DNA from: Candidatus Geothermarchaeota archaeon
Lineage (GTDB): Archaea > Thermoproteota > Nitrososphaeria > Geothermarchaeales > JDFR-13
Reading direction: 5' to 3'
DNA length: 62,813 bases
NCBI GenBank assembly: GCA_015523545.1
Contig: WAKB01000003.1
Location: 1 to 62,813, forward strand
How positions within the stretch are numbered: the first letter of the stretch is position 1; each line of letters opens with the position of its first letter. Shown one piece after another: positions 8,664 through 18,087 of this stretch. Under the pieces are notes generated by a model. It was not told the origin of the DNA. It worked only from the letters and a program-made list of their open reading frames with translations, and made no database searches. The position numbers were made by a program, and so were the translations under genes.

Positions 8664-9914
8664 ATGGCGACCGAGGAGGTGTATAGGGAGGTAGAGATCC
8701 CTAGGCAGCCGGAGCTTAACATAGGCTCCGCCGGGCATGTTGACCATGGTAAGACTACGATTATCCAGGCCTTGACGGGCCGTTGGACAGCCACGCATAG
8801 TGAGGAGCTTAGGAGGGGTATCACGATCAAGATTGGCTATGCCGATATGCCTATCTATAGGTTTAGGAGAGATGGTGAGGAGCTCTACTGGTCTAGGCCT
8901 AGGTATGATGGGTTGGAGGGTGAGCTGGTAAGGGTTGTGAGCTTCGTGGACTGTCCTGGGCATGAGAGCCTCATGGCTAATATGCTCTCTGGGGCTGCTG
9001 TGATGGATGGTGCTATGCTCGTTATAGCTGCTAATGAGCCTGTGCCTAGGCCCCAGACGAAGGAGCATGCGGTGGCCCTAGATATACTTGGTGTTAGGAA
9101 CGTAGTCGTTGTCCAAAACAAGATTGACCTGGTCTCGAAGGAGGAGGCCCTGAAAAACTATGAGGCTATACGTGAGTTCCTCTCCACAACGTCTTTTAGC
9201 GACGCGCCTATCATTCCTGTCTCAGCCATCCATAGGGTAAACCTCACCTATCTAGTGGAGGCTCTCTACAAATATATTCCTCCTAAGGAGAGGGATCCGT
9301 CGAAGCCCCTCATGATGTTCATCATAAGGTCTTTCGACGTGAATAAGCCGGGGACACCCTATAAGGATGTTGTTGGTGGGGTGTTGGGCGGCTCTATACT
9401 AGAGGGTAGGATAAGGGTTGGTGATGAGATAGAGATCCTCCCAGGCTATCTGTACAAGGCTGATGGGGGGATTAGGCATGAGCCTCTCTATGCAGAGGTG
9501 ACGTCCCTGAGTAGTGGGAGGCTCTCCCTAGAGGAGGCCCATCCAGGTGGTCTTGTGGGTGTACAGACCGACCTGGATCCCAGCTTGACTAAGTCTGACG
9601 GTATGGTGGGTAATGTGGCTGGTAAGCCCGGGACACTCCCAGAGGTTCTCTATGAGCTGTCGCTCGAGGTGGAGCTCTTCCAATACGTGATTGGTACTGA
9701 GGAGAGTGTCGAGGTTAGGCCTATATCCAGGGGTGAGCCTCTACGCCTGAATGTGGGGCCCGCGACTACACTGGGCGTCGTTACCAGTATATCGGGTGAT
9801 ACTATCCATCTGAGACTCTCTAGGCCGGTTGTGGCTAGGGAGGGTTGGAGGGCGGCTATAGCGGCTAGGTATGATAATAAGTGGCGCCTCGTGGGTGTAG
9901 GCACCGTTGTATAG
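8664..9914 (+). CDS. eif2g: Translation initiation factor aIF2 gamma subunit
   Basis: GTPase subunit that carries initiator Met-tRNA to the ribosome. The 416-residue protein shows NIGSAGHVDHGKTTIIQALTG (P-loop, near residue 22), the aIF2-specific switch I region ELRRGITIKIGYAD, DCPGHE, and QNKIDLVSKEEA. The Cys-pair zinc knuckle common in many aIF2-gamma proteins is not visible; the region between the switches reads YRFRRDGEELYWSRPRYDG instead, with no cysteines. It overlaps the following PIN-domain gene by 8 nt, a common archaeal neighbourhood. Confidence 0.95.
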   Translation: MATEEVYREVEIPRQPELNIGSAGHVDHGKTTIIQALTGRWTATHSEELRRGITIKIGYADMPIYRFRRDGEELYWSRPRYDGLEGELVRVVSFVDCPGHESLMANMLSGAAVMDGAMLVIAANEPVPRPQTKEHAVALDILGVRNVVVVQNKIDLVSKEEALKNYEAIREFLSTTSFSDAPIIPVSAIHRVNLTYLVEALYKYIPPKERDPSKPLMMFIIRSFDVNKPGTPYKDVVGGVLGGSILEGRIRVGDEIEILPGYLYKADGGIRHEPLYAEVTSLSSGRLSLEEAHPGGLVGVQTDLDPSLTKSDGMVGNVAGKPGTLPEVLYELSLEVELFQYVIGTEESVEVRPISRGEPLRLNVGPATTLGVVTSISGDTIHLRLSRPVVAREGWRAAIAARYDNKWRLVGVGTVV

Positions 9915-10281
9915 GTCAACCCTCGAGGTGGTGTGTGACACGAGCTTCCTCCTCGAGTCTATTAGGAGGAGGCTCCTCACCGACCTTCTGGAGAGGTTCA
10001 GGCCTATAAAGATATATCTTCCTAGACAGGTCTATGACGAGCTCCTCAGGCTATCGAGTAGGAATCCCTTGGCCAGGGCGGCTCTAGAGGTTGTTAGGGG
10101 GATGCCAGACATATTTGAAGTAGTGGAGGTCGATGCACCCAATGCTGATGAGGCCGTTCTTAGGCTTGCCAGTGATGGGGGGTATGTTGTGGCGACGACG
10201 GATTCCCGGGTTAGGAGGGAGGCCCGTAGACTGGGCTGTAAGACGCTGTTTATAAGGGGTTCCTGGCTCCACCTTGAATAG
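9907..10281 (+). CDS. PIN-domain protein (FCF1/Nob1-like clade), linked to aIF2-gamma
   Basis: Short PIN-domain protein of about 120 residues. Acidic metal ligands are visible as VCDTSFLLES (first Asp), VYDELLRL (Glu) and ATTDSRVRREA (third acid). Such stand-alone PIN proteins next to aIF2-gamma and rpo7 are conserved in archaea and are thought to act in RNA processing, not as VapC toxins; there is no antitoxin gene beside it. TTG 9907 overlaps the aIF2-gamma stop; GTG 9928 or 9931 just before VCDT are possible shorter starts. Confidence 0.8.
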   Translation: MYRSTLEVVCDTSFLLESIRRRLLTDLLERFRPIKIYLPRQVYDELLRLSSRNPLARAALEVVRGMPDIFEVVEVDAPNADEAVLRLASDGGYVVATTDSRVRREARRLGCKTLFIRGSWLHLE

Positions 10282-10331
10282 ATATATATTTGGTGTTCAA
10301 CAGTCTATAATTTGATTTTGGTGGTCGGGGG

Positions 10332-10931
10332 ATGTTCTATAAGACTAAGGTCCAGGACATTGTAAATATTAAGCCAAGCATGTTCAAGATGGATCTCCAG
10401 GAGGCTGCTTGGAGGCAGCTCCTGGAGAAGTATGTAGGGGTGCCTGTGGATAGGCTTGGATACGTGATCATGGTTAGTAAGCCTAAGGTCGATCCCCTGG
10501 GCAAGGTCGTCTCTGAGGATGGCTCCTCGAACCATAAGGCTGAGTTCTATGTATACTCCTTCCTCCCTAGGAGGGGGGAGATAGTAGAGGGTGTAGTGGT
10601 GGAGATACAGGACTTCGGAATATTTGTCAGGATAGGTAATGTCGATGCCTTCGTCCATAAGTCATGGATAATGGGTGATGACAGGGTTGTTATAAACAAG
10701 TTTGAGAAGGTCGTGATAGGTGAGAAGACTAGGAAGACCCTTAGAGTGGGTGATGTGGTTAGGGGTAGGGTGGCTGACGTTGCTATCCCGAGGAAGAATA
10801 TGTTGATGAAGATTGCTCTTAACCTGAAGGATAGGTATCTGGGTAAGCTTGAATGGATATATGAGGAGTTGGGTGAGAAGCCTAAGGGTGGTGTGGATGA
10901 GGCGGGAGAGAAAGAGGTTCAAGGCGTGTAG
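10332..10931 (+). CDS. rpo7: RNA polymerase subunit Rpo7 (RpoE')
   Basis: Stalk subunit of RNA polymerase that pairs with Rpo4 and binds emerging RNA. The N-terminal tip domain starts FYKTKVQDIVNIKPSMF, and the S1/OB domain includes GEIVEGVVVEIQDFGIFVRIG near residue 80. Length 199 residues is slightly longer than usual, with a charged tail. A TATA-like stretch (TATAATTT near 10302-10310) precedes it. It overlaps spt4 by 35 nt, so the two are transcriptionally coupled, as in many archaea. Confidence 0.95.
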   Translation: MFYKTKVQDIVNIKPSMFKMDLQEAAWRQLLEKYVGVPVDRLGYVIMVSKPKVDPLGKVVSEDGSSNHKAEFYVYSFLPRRGEIVEGVVVEIQDFGIFVRIGNVDAFVHKSWIMGDDRVVINKFEKVVIGEKTRKTLRVGDVVRGRVADVAIPRKNMLMKIALNLKDRYLGKLEWIYEELGEKPKGGVDEAGEKEVQGV

Positions 10932-11100
10932 GAAGTGTAAGGCTCTCAATAGCCATGATGCCCAGCAGTGCTGGAACTGTGGAGGAAACATATTCACGAT
11001 CCACTGGGACGGCTTCGTCATGATCCTCTCTGAGGAGTCGGCGGTTATGGAGGTACTGGGAGTGGATAAAGTGGGCTACTATGCGATTAAGATTATTTAG
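10897..11100 (+). CDS. spt4: Transcription elongation factor Spt4 (RpoE'')
   Basis: Zinc-ribbon partner of Spt5, 67 residues. Zinc ligands are CRKC near residue 10 and CWNC near residue 25, then the typical GFVMILSEESAVMEVLGV. I place the start at ATG 10897 inside rpo7, because the longer reading back to 10849 is just the shadow of rpo7. Its end overlaps the next gene by 20 nt. Confidence 0.93.
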   Translation: MRRERKRFKACRKCKALNSHDAQQCWNCGGNIFTIHWDGFVMILSEESAVMEVLGVDKVGYYAIKII

Positions 11101-11620
11101 GGGGGCTAGATATGTATCCCCCCCGCCCAGGGCAAGGGAGTATCTATCGAGGCCTCTGGGGAGGTTGTATAGGCCGGAGGAGCTGGAGGGTCTGAGGGAG
11201 GTAATAACCGGATTGGCTAGGGATGGCACCCCAGTCGCTAGTGTGGGTGACCGTGTCACCCATACCCTCCTGGATTGGGGGGTCGTACCCGATATAGCAG
11301 TGGTGGACTGTCTCGAGAGGAGGAGCCCGGTCAACCTCGTGGATCACAGGATGTTCAGGCTCGTTGTACTGGCTGAGAATCTACGTGGACGGGTGAACAC
11401 CGCCATACTCGACCTCCTGGGTGATGTATGGCCGGAGAGGCCTGTCTTGATAAGGATTAGTGGGGAGGAGGACTTGGTGGGGGTTCCAGTCATCCTATTT
11501 ATGCCTGAGTCGGGACATGTTTTATACGGTCAGCCCTTGGAGGGGGTCGTCGACGTGGTTGTCTCGGCCCCCCTCAAGGAGGAGCTCCGTAGAGTCGTCT
11601 TGGGTGAGGAGGGTGTTTGA
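11081..11620 (+). CDS. GTP-dependent dephospho-CoA kinase (DUF359)
   Basis: The archaeal enzyme of this family phosphorylates dephospho-CoA with GTP, the last step of CoA synthesis. The 179-residue protein shows the family pattern LARDGTPVASVGDRVTHTLL, VPDIAVVDCLERR, then TAILDLL and VYGQP-like LYGQPLEGVVDV. Adjacent spt4 and rpo7 are its usual neighbours in archaea. Start ATG 11081 lies inside spt4. The stop overlaps the start region of the next gene. Confidence 0.87.
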   Translation: MRLRLFRGARYVSPPPRAREYLSRPLGRLYRPEELEGLREVITGLARDGTPVASVGDRVTHTLLDWGVVPDIAVVDCLERRSPVNLVDHRMFRLVVLAENLRGRVNTAILDLLGDVWPERPVLIRISGEEDLVGVPVILFMPESGHVLYGQPLEGVVDVVVSAPLKEELRRVVLGEEGV

Positions 11621-12326
11621 GGCTCTGGGTAGTAGGGTGGTTATCAGCTATGACTCGGTCCTACATGCAGGTATAAATCGGGTCTTGACTAAGGCTATGG
11701 TCTCCAAGGGTTTTGAGAAGGTCTTTGAGCTGGCTAAGATACTTGATGAGATAGCCCGTGACTCCGGCCTCAACTACTACCCACCTGTTATCGTACTACC
11801 TGAGGCCCGTGTTGTTGAGCATAGGGAGGAGGCCCTCGCCATCCTATACGCCAATGTGACCTATAAGATCTGGGGGGATAGGCTCCAGCCGGTCATCGAG
11901 ACCTATCTACCTCTACTCCTCTATGGTAAGGCCCAGGTCCTTAGGGCCATATTTGTCCATGAGCTCCTCCACTACATCTACCTAGCCATAAAGTATCTGA
12001 GGGAGGAGCATCTAGTCACTCTCGACATATACACCTCGAGCCTCTCTGGCAAGGTCTTTATTGACGAGGTGTACCAGGTCAGGCCTGAGATGGTCTTCTC
12101 ATCACCGAAGTATATCAGGCTGATGAATGACTATGACAAGATAGTTAATAGGTCGAGGATAGCCTACTCGATCAGGAGGAACTGGATAGAGAAGGGTAAG
12201 CCTACCAAGAAGCTGGGGCCTAGGGATATGAGGGTGAACCTAAGTATGGAGGACTGGGCCTCCATCTATTTCCCCGAGACGGTACTGGCAAGGGTTAGGG
12301 AGTATATAGATGAATATGTCGGGTGA
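11604..12326 (+). CDS. Putative metalloprotease-like protein (HELxH), unknown family
   Basis: I do not recognise a named family. About 240 residues from GTG 11604 (GTG 11613 also possible); the ORF reading back to 11460 overlaps the dephospho-CoA kinase and is not needed. The notable motif is AIFVHELLHYIYLAIKYL near residue 122, a HExxH zincin signature inside a predicted helix. No third zinc ligand is obvious; E at LREEH shortly after could serve. No signal peptide or membrane segment is seen, so it is likely cytoplasmic. It overlaps both neighbours, so it belongs to the rpo7-spt4-kinase operon. The motif alone does not prove proteolysis. Confidence 0.6.
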   Translation: MRRVFEALGSRVVISYDSVLHAGINRVLTKAMVSKGFEKVFELAKILDEIARDSGLNYYPPVIVLPEARVVEHREEALAILYANVTYKIWGDRLQPVIETYLPLLLYGKAQVLRAIFVHELLHYIYLAIKYLREEHLVTLDIYTSSLSGKVFIDEVYQVRPEMVFSSPKYIRLMNDYDKIVNRSRIAYSIRRNWIEKGKPTKKLGPRDMRVNLSMEDWASIYFPETVLARVREYIDEYVG

Positions 12327-13908
12327 CCCTACCCTAGAGGAGCTGGAGTCGATAGTTGGTCATCAGCCCTACGCGGTTATTCAGTATGGGAGTAGGGTTG
12401 CTGGCTACGCCACTGAGACGAGTGACTACGACTACATCTACATTGTAGATGGGTATAGGGATGGGATTAGATACATCTATAGAGATGTTAGGGGGCTTAA
12501 CACCTCTATCCTGGTTGTTGATAAGCAGTTCTTTGAGGAGGATGTCTTCCTGGCTAAGCATGGGGAGTTCGTGGCTGGCAGGCTCTATGGGGTCTATAGG
12601 CCTATACATAACCCAGACTATATACATAGGATGGAGGTTCTGCTCAAGAGGAGGGCGATACTGGAGGAGCTTAGCCTCCTTAAGATGCGTTATGGAGGCT
12701 TCCTAGCCTATATGGAGATACCGGTTAAATACTTCCTACTGGCTAGGCTCTGGAAGAGGATAATGGCCTATCCACCTGTCAGGTATAGCTACTACAAGAT
12801 GTTCTATGGGCCTAGGGGGAGTGAGAATACTGAGGCTAGTCTCAGGGGGTTTGAGGCGGCCTGTCTAGAGCTTGCTGATATGGGCTTCTTTAGATACGGC
12901 TCAGGGCTAGTCTATGATGTGGATTATGATAGGATACCATCCAACTTCCTAGACGTTGTTAGGCTCGGCCTCCGTGGCGTCTCGATGTACTATACCCACG
13001 GCCGCTCCGCATCTGTAGGTGTCGACGTATTCCTTGAGGAGGTTAGGAGTAAGATTAGGCGGGGCGGTGAGAGTATGCGTATACCTAGGGAGCTGGAGAA
13101 TCCCGACATACTCCTCCGTCTCAGGGGATGCTTCTTCACGGTGGAGGACATAGACCTGGATACCCTCGTCAAGGTTCTATATGGCTCTGACGCTGAGGTT
13201 GTGAGGCAGGAGCAGGGGGGCCTCCTGAGCAGCCTTGACATTGTGGAGGTTGCCCGTGGCCCTGAACGTTTCAAGGTGGTTGTCAAGAGGTTCCCCCTAT
13301 ACAGCACACTACTGAAGTGGATCTGGATCTATACATGGCTACTCGGCTATAAGTCCTTTGAGATCGAGCCCGGTGCACGGATGTTCAGGGAGTTCCACGG
13401 TCTAAACATTCTTAGGAGGCTCGGCATAAGGGTTCCCCGGGTATACGCCGTCCTATGGTCGGAGAAGATGTTGGTGGAGGAGTTTATCGAGGGTGAGAGG
13501 CTGGACAGGAGTGGTGACTACAGGTTCTTCTCTGAGCTTGGGCGTCTCCTGGCTAGGATACATTCCAAGCTGGGGGTCTCGCTTGGGGATACGAAGCCCC
13601 AGAACATGATAGTGAGTGGTGATGACCTCTACATCATCGATCTGGAGCAGTTCGCCACCGATGATAGGGTGGAGTGGGATCTGGGGGAGGCGATCCTCTA
13701 CAGCTTTATACTGGGTAGGCGTAGGGGTGAGGAGGAGCGGATAATGGGGTCGATCCTGAGGGGGTATCTAGAGGAGTGTGGAGAGTGTATCGGGAATGTG
13801 AAGAATATCCTCAACCCCAGGATAGTTCTGGCCTTCCTACCCCTCGTCCCGGTAACGGTCTTCCTAAAGCTTAGGAGGGTTATACATAGCCTAGTGACTA
13901 GGACTTGA
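12310..13908 (+). CDS. Nucleotidyltransferase fused to RIO/Bud32-like kinase domain
   Basis: A 532-residue two-domain protein. The N-terminal part has the minimal nucleotidyltransferase signature [20 protein letters not shown] (GS...D.D) near residue 28. The C-terminal part, from about residue 330, resembles an atypical kinase: KVVVKRFP (Lys), [19 protein letters not shown] as catalytic loop (D.K..N), and YIIDLEQF as the metal-binding Asp. The central region is unassigned. Pairing of adenylyl transfer and kinase modules in one chain suggests signalling, RNA or sugar-nucleotide modification, but no substrate can be inferred. Start is ATG 12310 or ATG 12316. It overlaps the HELxH gene by 17 nt and the converging rps27ae by 11 nt. 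Confidence 0.8.
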   Translation: MNMSGDPTLEELESIVGHQPYAVIQYGSRVAGYATETSDYDYIYIVDGYRDGIRYIYRDVRGLNTSILVVDKQFFEEDVFLAKHGEFVAGRLYGVYRPIHNPDYIHRMEVLLKRRAILEELSLLKMRYGGFLAYMEIPVKYFLLARLWKRIMAYPPVRYSYYKMFYGPRGSENTEASLRGFEAACLELADMGFFRYGSGLVYDVDYDRIPSNFLDVVRLGLRGVSMYYTHGRSASVGVDVFLEEVRSKIRRGGESMRIPRELENPDILLRLRGCFFTVEDIDLDTLVKVLYGSDAEVVRQEQGGLLSSLDIVEVARGPERFKVVVKRFPLYSTLLKWIWIYTWLLGYKSFEIEPGARMFREFHGLNILRRLGIRVPRVYAVLWSEKMLVEEFIEGERLDRSGDYRFFSELGRLLARIHSKLGVSLGDTKPQNMIVSGDDLYIIDLEQFATDDRVEWDLGEAILYSFILGRRRGEEERIMGSILRGYLEECGECIGNVKNILNPRIVLAFLPLVPVTVFLKLRRVIHSLVTRT

Positions 13909-14089
13909 ACTCGGTATAGCCACACTTTCCACAGCTGTACCTGTCGGGATGCTCAGCCATGAACACCCCTCTCCCGCAGCGGGGGCAGAAGCGACGCAGC
14001 CTCTTCAATGTTCCGTCGCTGACTGTGTAGAAGCTCCAGACCTTGGGGCTGGGCCTCTTCCTCCTAGGCTTGGGATTCTTCTTCGCCAA
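13898..14089 (-). CDS. rps27ae: Ribosomal protein S27ae
   Basis: Small-subunit zinc-ribbon protein, 63 residues. The zinc cysteines are in CPRCG near residue 35 and CGKCG near residue 53, with [16 protein letters not shown] and [14 protein letters not shown] as signatures. Unlike the eukaryotic form there is no ubiquitin fusion. It overlaps the end of rps24e by 26 nt, and the two are co-transcribed on the minus strand in the standard archaeal order. Confidence 0.95.
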   Translation of the reverse strand: MAKKNPKPRRKRPSPKVWSFYTVSDGTLKRLRRFCPRCGRGVFMAEHPDRYSCGKCGYTEFKS

Positions 14090-14363
14090 GGCTGATCACC
14101 TTCCCCCTCTTGGTAGGCTCTATCGTAGACCAATCAATCCCATCTGGATAGTAATAAATCAGGGCCTCCGACCTATTCGTCCCTGTATAGGTCTTTATCC
14201 AGGCTATAAACGTCTTATCCGGCTCGAGGCCAAGCCTCTCGACTAGAAACTTGGCGATATCCCTCCTCCCAGGCGTAGCCCCGCCCTTATGCTCTATCCG
14301 GAGGAGTATCTCACGCCTATCGATGAATGGATTATCCCTCTCCATAGCCACCTCAATATTCAT
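14064..14363 (-). CDS. rps24e: Ribosomal protein S24e
   Basis: Small-subunit protein of 99 residues. Signatures are [20 protein letters not shown] at the N terminus, [11 protein letters not shown], and [15 protein letters not shown]. Although the frame stays open to 14495, I place the start at 14363 ([12 protein letters not shown]): it matches the family N terminus, and the TATA box at 14391-14401 would put the transcript start near 14370, downstream of the other possible ATG at 14375. Confidence 0.93.
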   Translation of the reverse strand: MNIEVAMERDNPFIDRREILLRIEHKGGATPGRRDIAKFLVERLGLEPDKTFIAWIKTYTGTNRSEALIYYYPDGIDWSTIEPTKRGKVISLGEEESQA

Positions 14364-14390
14364 TTCAAAAATCATGTGTATCCAGCACCA

Positions 14391-14401
14391 CCTATATAAA
14401 A
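14391..14401 (-). promoter_or_regulatory. TATA box for rps24e-rps27ae
   Basis: Read on the minus strand it is TTTTATATAGG. The spacing predicts a start about 7 bases before the rps24e ATG at 14363, so the mRNA has a very short leader. Confidence 0.6.
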
Positions 14402-14461
14402 CACCCATCACGGTGTGACGGCCAAGTGACACAGAAGGGCAATACAAATTGTACCTAACCC

Positions 14462-14469
14462 TTAAATAT
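14462..14469 (+). promoter_or_regulatory. TATA box and ribosome site for S-layer gene
   Basis: TTAAATAT lies 53-60 bases before the ATG. A GGGGTGAT ribosome-binding sequence at 14506-14513 sits 8 bases before ATG 14522 and settles that start over the out-of-frame ATG at 14515. This strong pairing fits a highly expressed surface protein. Confidence 0.6.
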
Positions 14470-14521
14470 CCATCCATTGGATTTAACGAGTACAACTATC
14501 TTGAAGGGGTGATCATGCCCA

Positions 14522-17500
14522 ATGAATAGGCTGATAATACTGGCTGTCTTCACAGCCATACTCCTGCTCGGAGCACCGTTCTACAGCGCTGTCAATGTCT
14601 CAGCAGCATCCAATCCAGCTCCTGACAAGGTGAAGGCGTGGTTTTACCCTGCCGCTGACCCAGTGCCCCTTCTACCATCTGATCCTGACTCACAGATCAA
14701 TCTGTGGATAATGGAGACGAAGCCTACTGGAGGAACAGTTGACACAGATGTTATTGACTTTATACAGATAAGACAGCCCTCCGATCTGCCATATCAGCTA
14801 TCCGGTGCCGAGGTCTACGGCTTTGACAATGACACTAATACTTGGAGTAGAGTATCCGGTGGAGGTACCGGGGACTGGAAGATCACGCCAGTCACTTTTG
14901 GCAGTGCGGTATATGGTTTCGATGTAGAACTAAATCCTGGTGGAGCACCACTAGATAACGATACTGTACCAGGGGCTTCGAACAACTTCGACGCATTGGT
15001 GATCTCTATCCAGGTAGCTGGCTACAATGATCCTGGAGCAGCCTTGGCAGGTACAGTCGAGACTTGGACCGTCACAGCTACTTGGGACTCTGGTGACACT
15101 GTAATTATGCAGGTAGACCACATTGTGGATAATAGCGCCCCGATGGTACAGCCAACAGTAGCTACACAGAACCTACTAAGCGCCGTCTGTATAGCAACTC
15201 CTACATTTAGATTCAATGTTTCGATAACGGATAATGTACCGGGTCTAGAGGGTATAAACGAGGCATTCTATGGTGGGGAGGCCCAGAATGGTACGGAGAT
15301 ATTGTGGAACCTTCCTACACCTTTGACACTGAGCAGCTTCCTTGATAAGAATAGGTGGACTAGCGAGTCAGGAGCAATAGTGAACTGGTCTATCAACGCA
15401 TCATTGAAGAACGGATTCGATGCTACCACTTGGCCAGGAGGACCATTCGACTTCGAGCCTAATAGCCCACTAGCACTAGGAAATGATATATATGGAGCAA
15501 ACGGCTTCGTGGTGAGTGGTGATCCATTCTCACCGATTAACGAGTCTACTGACGGTGAGCTCGGATATATCTGGGCAATGCTGGTGATCTACATAAGGGC
15601 TTATACCACAACCTGGGGTACTGTTGACTACCTCTATCTAGATAGGATGTTGTATCAGGGTTCAGGTATATTCGAGTCAAACGTAAACCTAGCCAACGCG
15701 TTTAGGATCGCTGGCGCTGGTCCAGCTAGCTTTGGAGCAACATTCGGCCAGCTAATATACGCAGATCTAACCTTCATAGTGGGTGTATACGACGCTACTC
15801 TGGATTACCACAGGGACTGGGCTTTGTCCGACTTTATCAACGCACCAGGTGATGGGAACGACTATAACGACACAGTATCAGCCCCGATAAGCGCTGGTTC
15901 TAGGGACTGGTATAACTTCGAGCTTTATGTATGGAACCAGACACTGGACATAGAAAAGAACCCAATACAGGTGACTCTAAATAGCAACCCAATTCCATCC
16001 ACAGGTCTACATGTTGGTGAGCCACCATATTCATTCCCAGCATGGGCTCCATCACCTGTACATGGCTTCTACAGAACACCGTTCTTCAACCTGACATGGA
16101 CATGGGATCCTGCATGGGGTCCAGACCCAACCTTCGAGATGTGGAATGTTACTATACAGAGGTGGGACGGCACCAACTGGGTTACGGTGATTACTGAAGA
16201 GGGTACGTTTGGTCCACCAACAGGGCCGTTCACATTCTTATTCGATGTGTTAGATATTGGTACGGGTAGGTACTCAATCCACATCCTGATGAAGGACTGT
16301 GGTGGCTGGGACTACGCATATGACAGTGGGTTATCGGCATTCTTGTTATCGCCAGCACACCAGAGATGGCAGTTCAACGTGACATACTTCCTAGCGGTCT
16401 TCATCAACAATAACCCATATAGTCTCTGGCGTCTAGGGCCTGGTGCATGGGAGGAGTTCTACCAGGACGAGTCCTTCCAGGTCAGTATAATGACGTTCGG
16501 TACCAAGATGGATGGATCTCCACTGGACTGGAGCCAGTATGATGTCAACGCAACTATATCTCTCCAGGTAGGTGCACCACCAGCCGTCGGTACTGTCCCC
16601 GTGTTCTCCATAAACATGGACAATCCAGTGGCTACGACACCAACATATGCATGGTGGAACTTTACGGTTAGTGGAACGGACGACCTCGGACAGGTGATTG
16701 GTGTTTACAACGTAACAGCGTCATGGATGAACGTATCAACTACACCAGCCTTCCAGGTGGATAACAACTTCAACATACCAGTGCCACCACCGTTTGAGGA
16801 GTCCACATTTATTATCAAGGCCAGAATATTCCTACACTTCTACGTATACGACGAGATGTACTCAACCGGTGAGACAGCAACGTTCTTCGGGCATGTAGCT
16901 GACATTAATTGGCCAGCACCTGGAAGTGGCGTACCTGGTGCTCTAGTTGCATATGATGTTGAGAGAGATGTTAATGGCCAGCCAATGGCAACAGGTTTCG
17001 GAGTTACGAATAGCGACGGCTTCGTAGTACCATCGCTATATGGTGAGATTGTCTTTGGTACTGAGATTGGTGATGACTGGGCACCAGGGCTATACAATGT
17101 ATTCGCCACTGCATATTACAACCACTCACCGGGCTTCTGGTATGACCCAAGCGTGCCTGGTTGGGTGACAGTATACGTGATATCCACAGACGATGCTAGC
17201 GACCAGTTCGAGGTGTGGGTATTCAGGGATGAGAATATTACTGAGGGCTTCGACGACCTATTCGCAGCACTGAGCGGTATCTCCGATGACATGGCCACAC
17301 TCGCTGCGTCTGTCAACGACGTGCTAGATGTGCTGAACAACGACGTGTTGCCAGCACTCAACGACATTATGGATCAGCTGGGCGGCCTATCAGACACAAT
17401 CACCAACCTGAACAACGCAGTGGCTGACTTACAGGACGCAGTGGCCAGCCTACAGGACACGGTATCAGCACTCTCAGACATACAGGACACTCTTGACGAC

Positions 17501-17950
17501 CTAGTAGGTCAGGTAGGCGATATAGCCAATGCAGTGGGTGACATACAGGACAGCCTAACAGATATACAGGGTATGCTTGGCGAGATATCCGACGCTGTCG
17601 GTGGTGTCTCTGACCAGCTAACAGCACTGGCTGGTGACGTGGCAGCACTCGCAGATGCCGTGGCTGATGTACAGGGTGCACTAGACGACCTAAGCGGAGC
17701 TGTCGACGGCATAGCTGGTGATATTGACGATCTATCAGGCGCTGTTGACAGCCTAGCTGGCGACGTGGCTGATGTAAGCAGCAAAGTCGACGACGTCAAT
17801 AACAAGCTCGGTGATGTGGAGGCTAACCTAAGTGACAAGGTTGACCAGGCCTTCGGTGACCTCAACAGCATGGCAATGATAACGATGGTGCTGATCATCA
17901 TAGCACTGGCAGTCTCAGCCCTTACAGCCTTCAAGGTCTTTAAGTCTTAG
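14522..17950 (+). CDS. S-layer-type surface glycoprotein with coiled-coil stalk
   Basis: Large secreted protein of 1142 residues. Residues 1-29 form a signal peptide (ILAVFTAILLLGAPF) ending near SAA. Residues about 30-900 are rich in Asn, Thr, Pro and aromatic residues, with many N-x-S/T sites and beta-type modules, typical of crenarchaeal S-layer proteins. From about residue 906 to 1115 there is a long acidic, Cys-free coiled coil with heptads such as LQDAVASLQDTVSAL. A C-terminal membrane anchor (MITMVLIIIALAVSALTAF) is followed by KVFKS. This layout of canopy, stalk and anchor recalls tetrabrachion of Staphylothermus. Codons shift toward CCA, ACA and AAC relative to neighbours, suggesting expression-driven codon choice. 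It is monocistronic and followed by a T-rich terminator. Confidence 0.85.
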   Translation: MNRLIILAVFTAILLLGAPFYSAVNVSAASNPAPDKVKAWFYPAADPVPLLPSDPDSQINLWIMETKPTGGTVDTDVIDFIQIRQPSDLPYQLSGAEVYGFDNDTNTWSRVSGGGTGDWKITPVTFGSAVYGFDVELNPGGAPLDNDTVPGASNNFDALVISIQVAGYNDPGAALAGTVETWTVTATWDSGDTVIMQVDHIVDNSAPMVQPTVATQNLLSAVCIATPTFRFNVSITDNVPGLEGINEAFYGGEAQNGTEILWNLPTPLTLSSFLDKNRWTSESGAIVNWSINASLKNGFDATTWPGGPFDFEPNSPLALGNDIYGANGFVVSGDPFSPINESTDGELGYIWAMLVIYIRAYTTTWGTVDYLYLDRMLYQGSGIFESNVNLANAFRIAGAGPASFGATFGQLIYADLTFIVGVYDATLDYHRDWALSDFINAPGDGNDYNDTVSAPISAGSRDWYNFELYVWNQTLDIEKNPIQVTLNSNPIPSTGLHVGEPPYSFPAWAPSPVHGFYRTPFFNLTWTWDPAWGPDPTFEMWNVTIQRWDGTNWVTVITEEGTFGPPTGPFTFLFDVLDIGTGRYSIHILMKDCGGWDYAYDSGLSAFLLSPAHQRWQFNVTYFLAVFINNNPYSLWRLGPGAWEEFYQDESFQVSIMTFGTKMDGSPLDWSQYDVNATISLQVGAPPAVGTVPVFSINMDNPVATTPTYAWWNFTVSGTDDLGQVIGVYNVTASWMNVSTTPAFQVDNNFNIPVPPPFEESTFIIKARIFLHFYVYDEMYSTGETATFFGHVADINWPAPGSGVPGALVAYDVERDVNGQPMATGFGVTNSDGFVVPSLYGEIVFGTEIGDDWAPGLYNVFATAYYNHSPGFWYDPSVPGWVTVYVISTDDASDQFEVWVFRDENITEGFDDLFAALSGISDDMATLAASVNDVLDVLNNDVLPALNDIMDQLGGLSDTITNLNNAVADLQDAVASLQDTVSALSDIQDTLDDLVGQVGDIANAVGDIQDSLTDIQGMLGEISDAVGGVSDQLTALAGDVAALADAVADVQGALDDLSGAVDGIAGDIDDLSGAVDSLAGDVADVSSKVDDVNNKLGDVEANLSDKVDQAFGDLNSMAMITMVLIIIALAVSALTAFKVFKS

Positions 17951-17965
17951 ATATCCCACTCACCC

Positions 17966-17976
17966 TTTTTCTTTTT
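17966..17976 (+). terminator. T-rich terminator after S-layer gene
   Basis: CCCTTTTTCTTTTTATAAAA begins 16 bases after the stop codon. Runs of T on the coding strand are the common archaeal intrinsic terminator. No clear hairpin precedes it. Confidence 0.5.
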
Positions 17977-18087
17977 ATAAAATCCTAGTATTGGAAAACC
18001 ATCTTCCTAGATAACCCCTCCTGTCTCATTAGGTATGGTGCCTAGGCACACCCCCTTTATTATCCTCCTGTTGGGATTCATGTTTAT

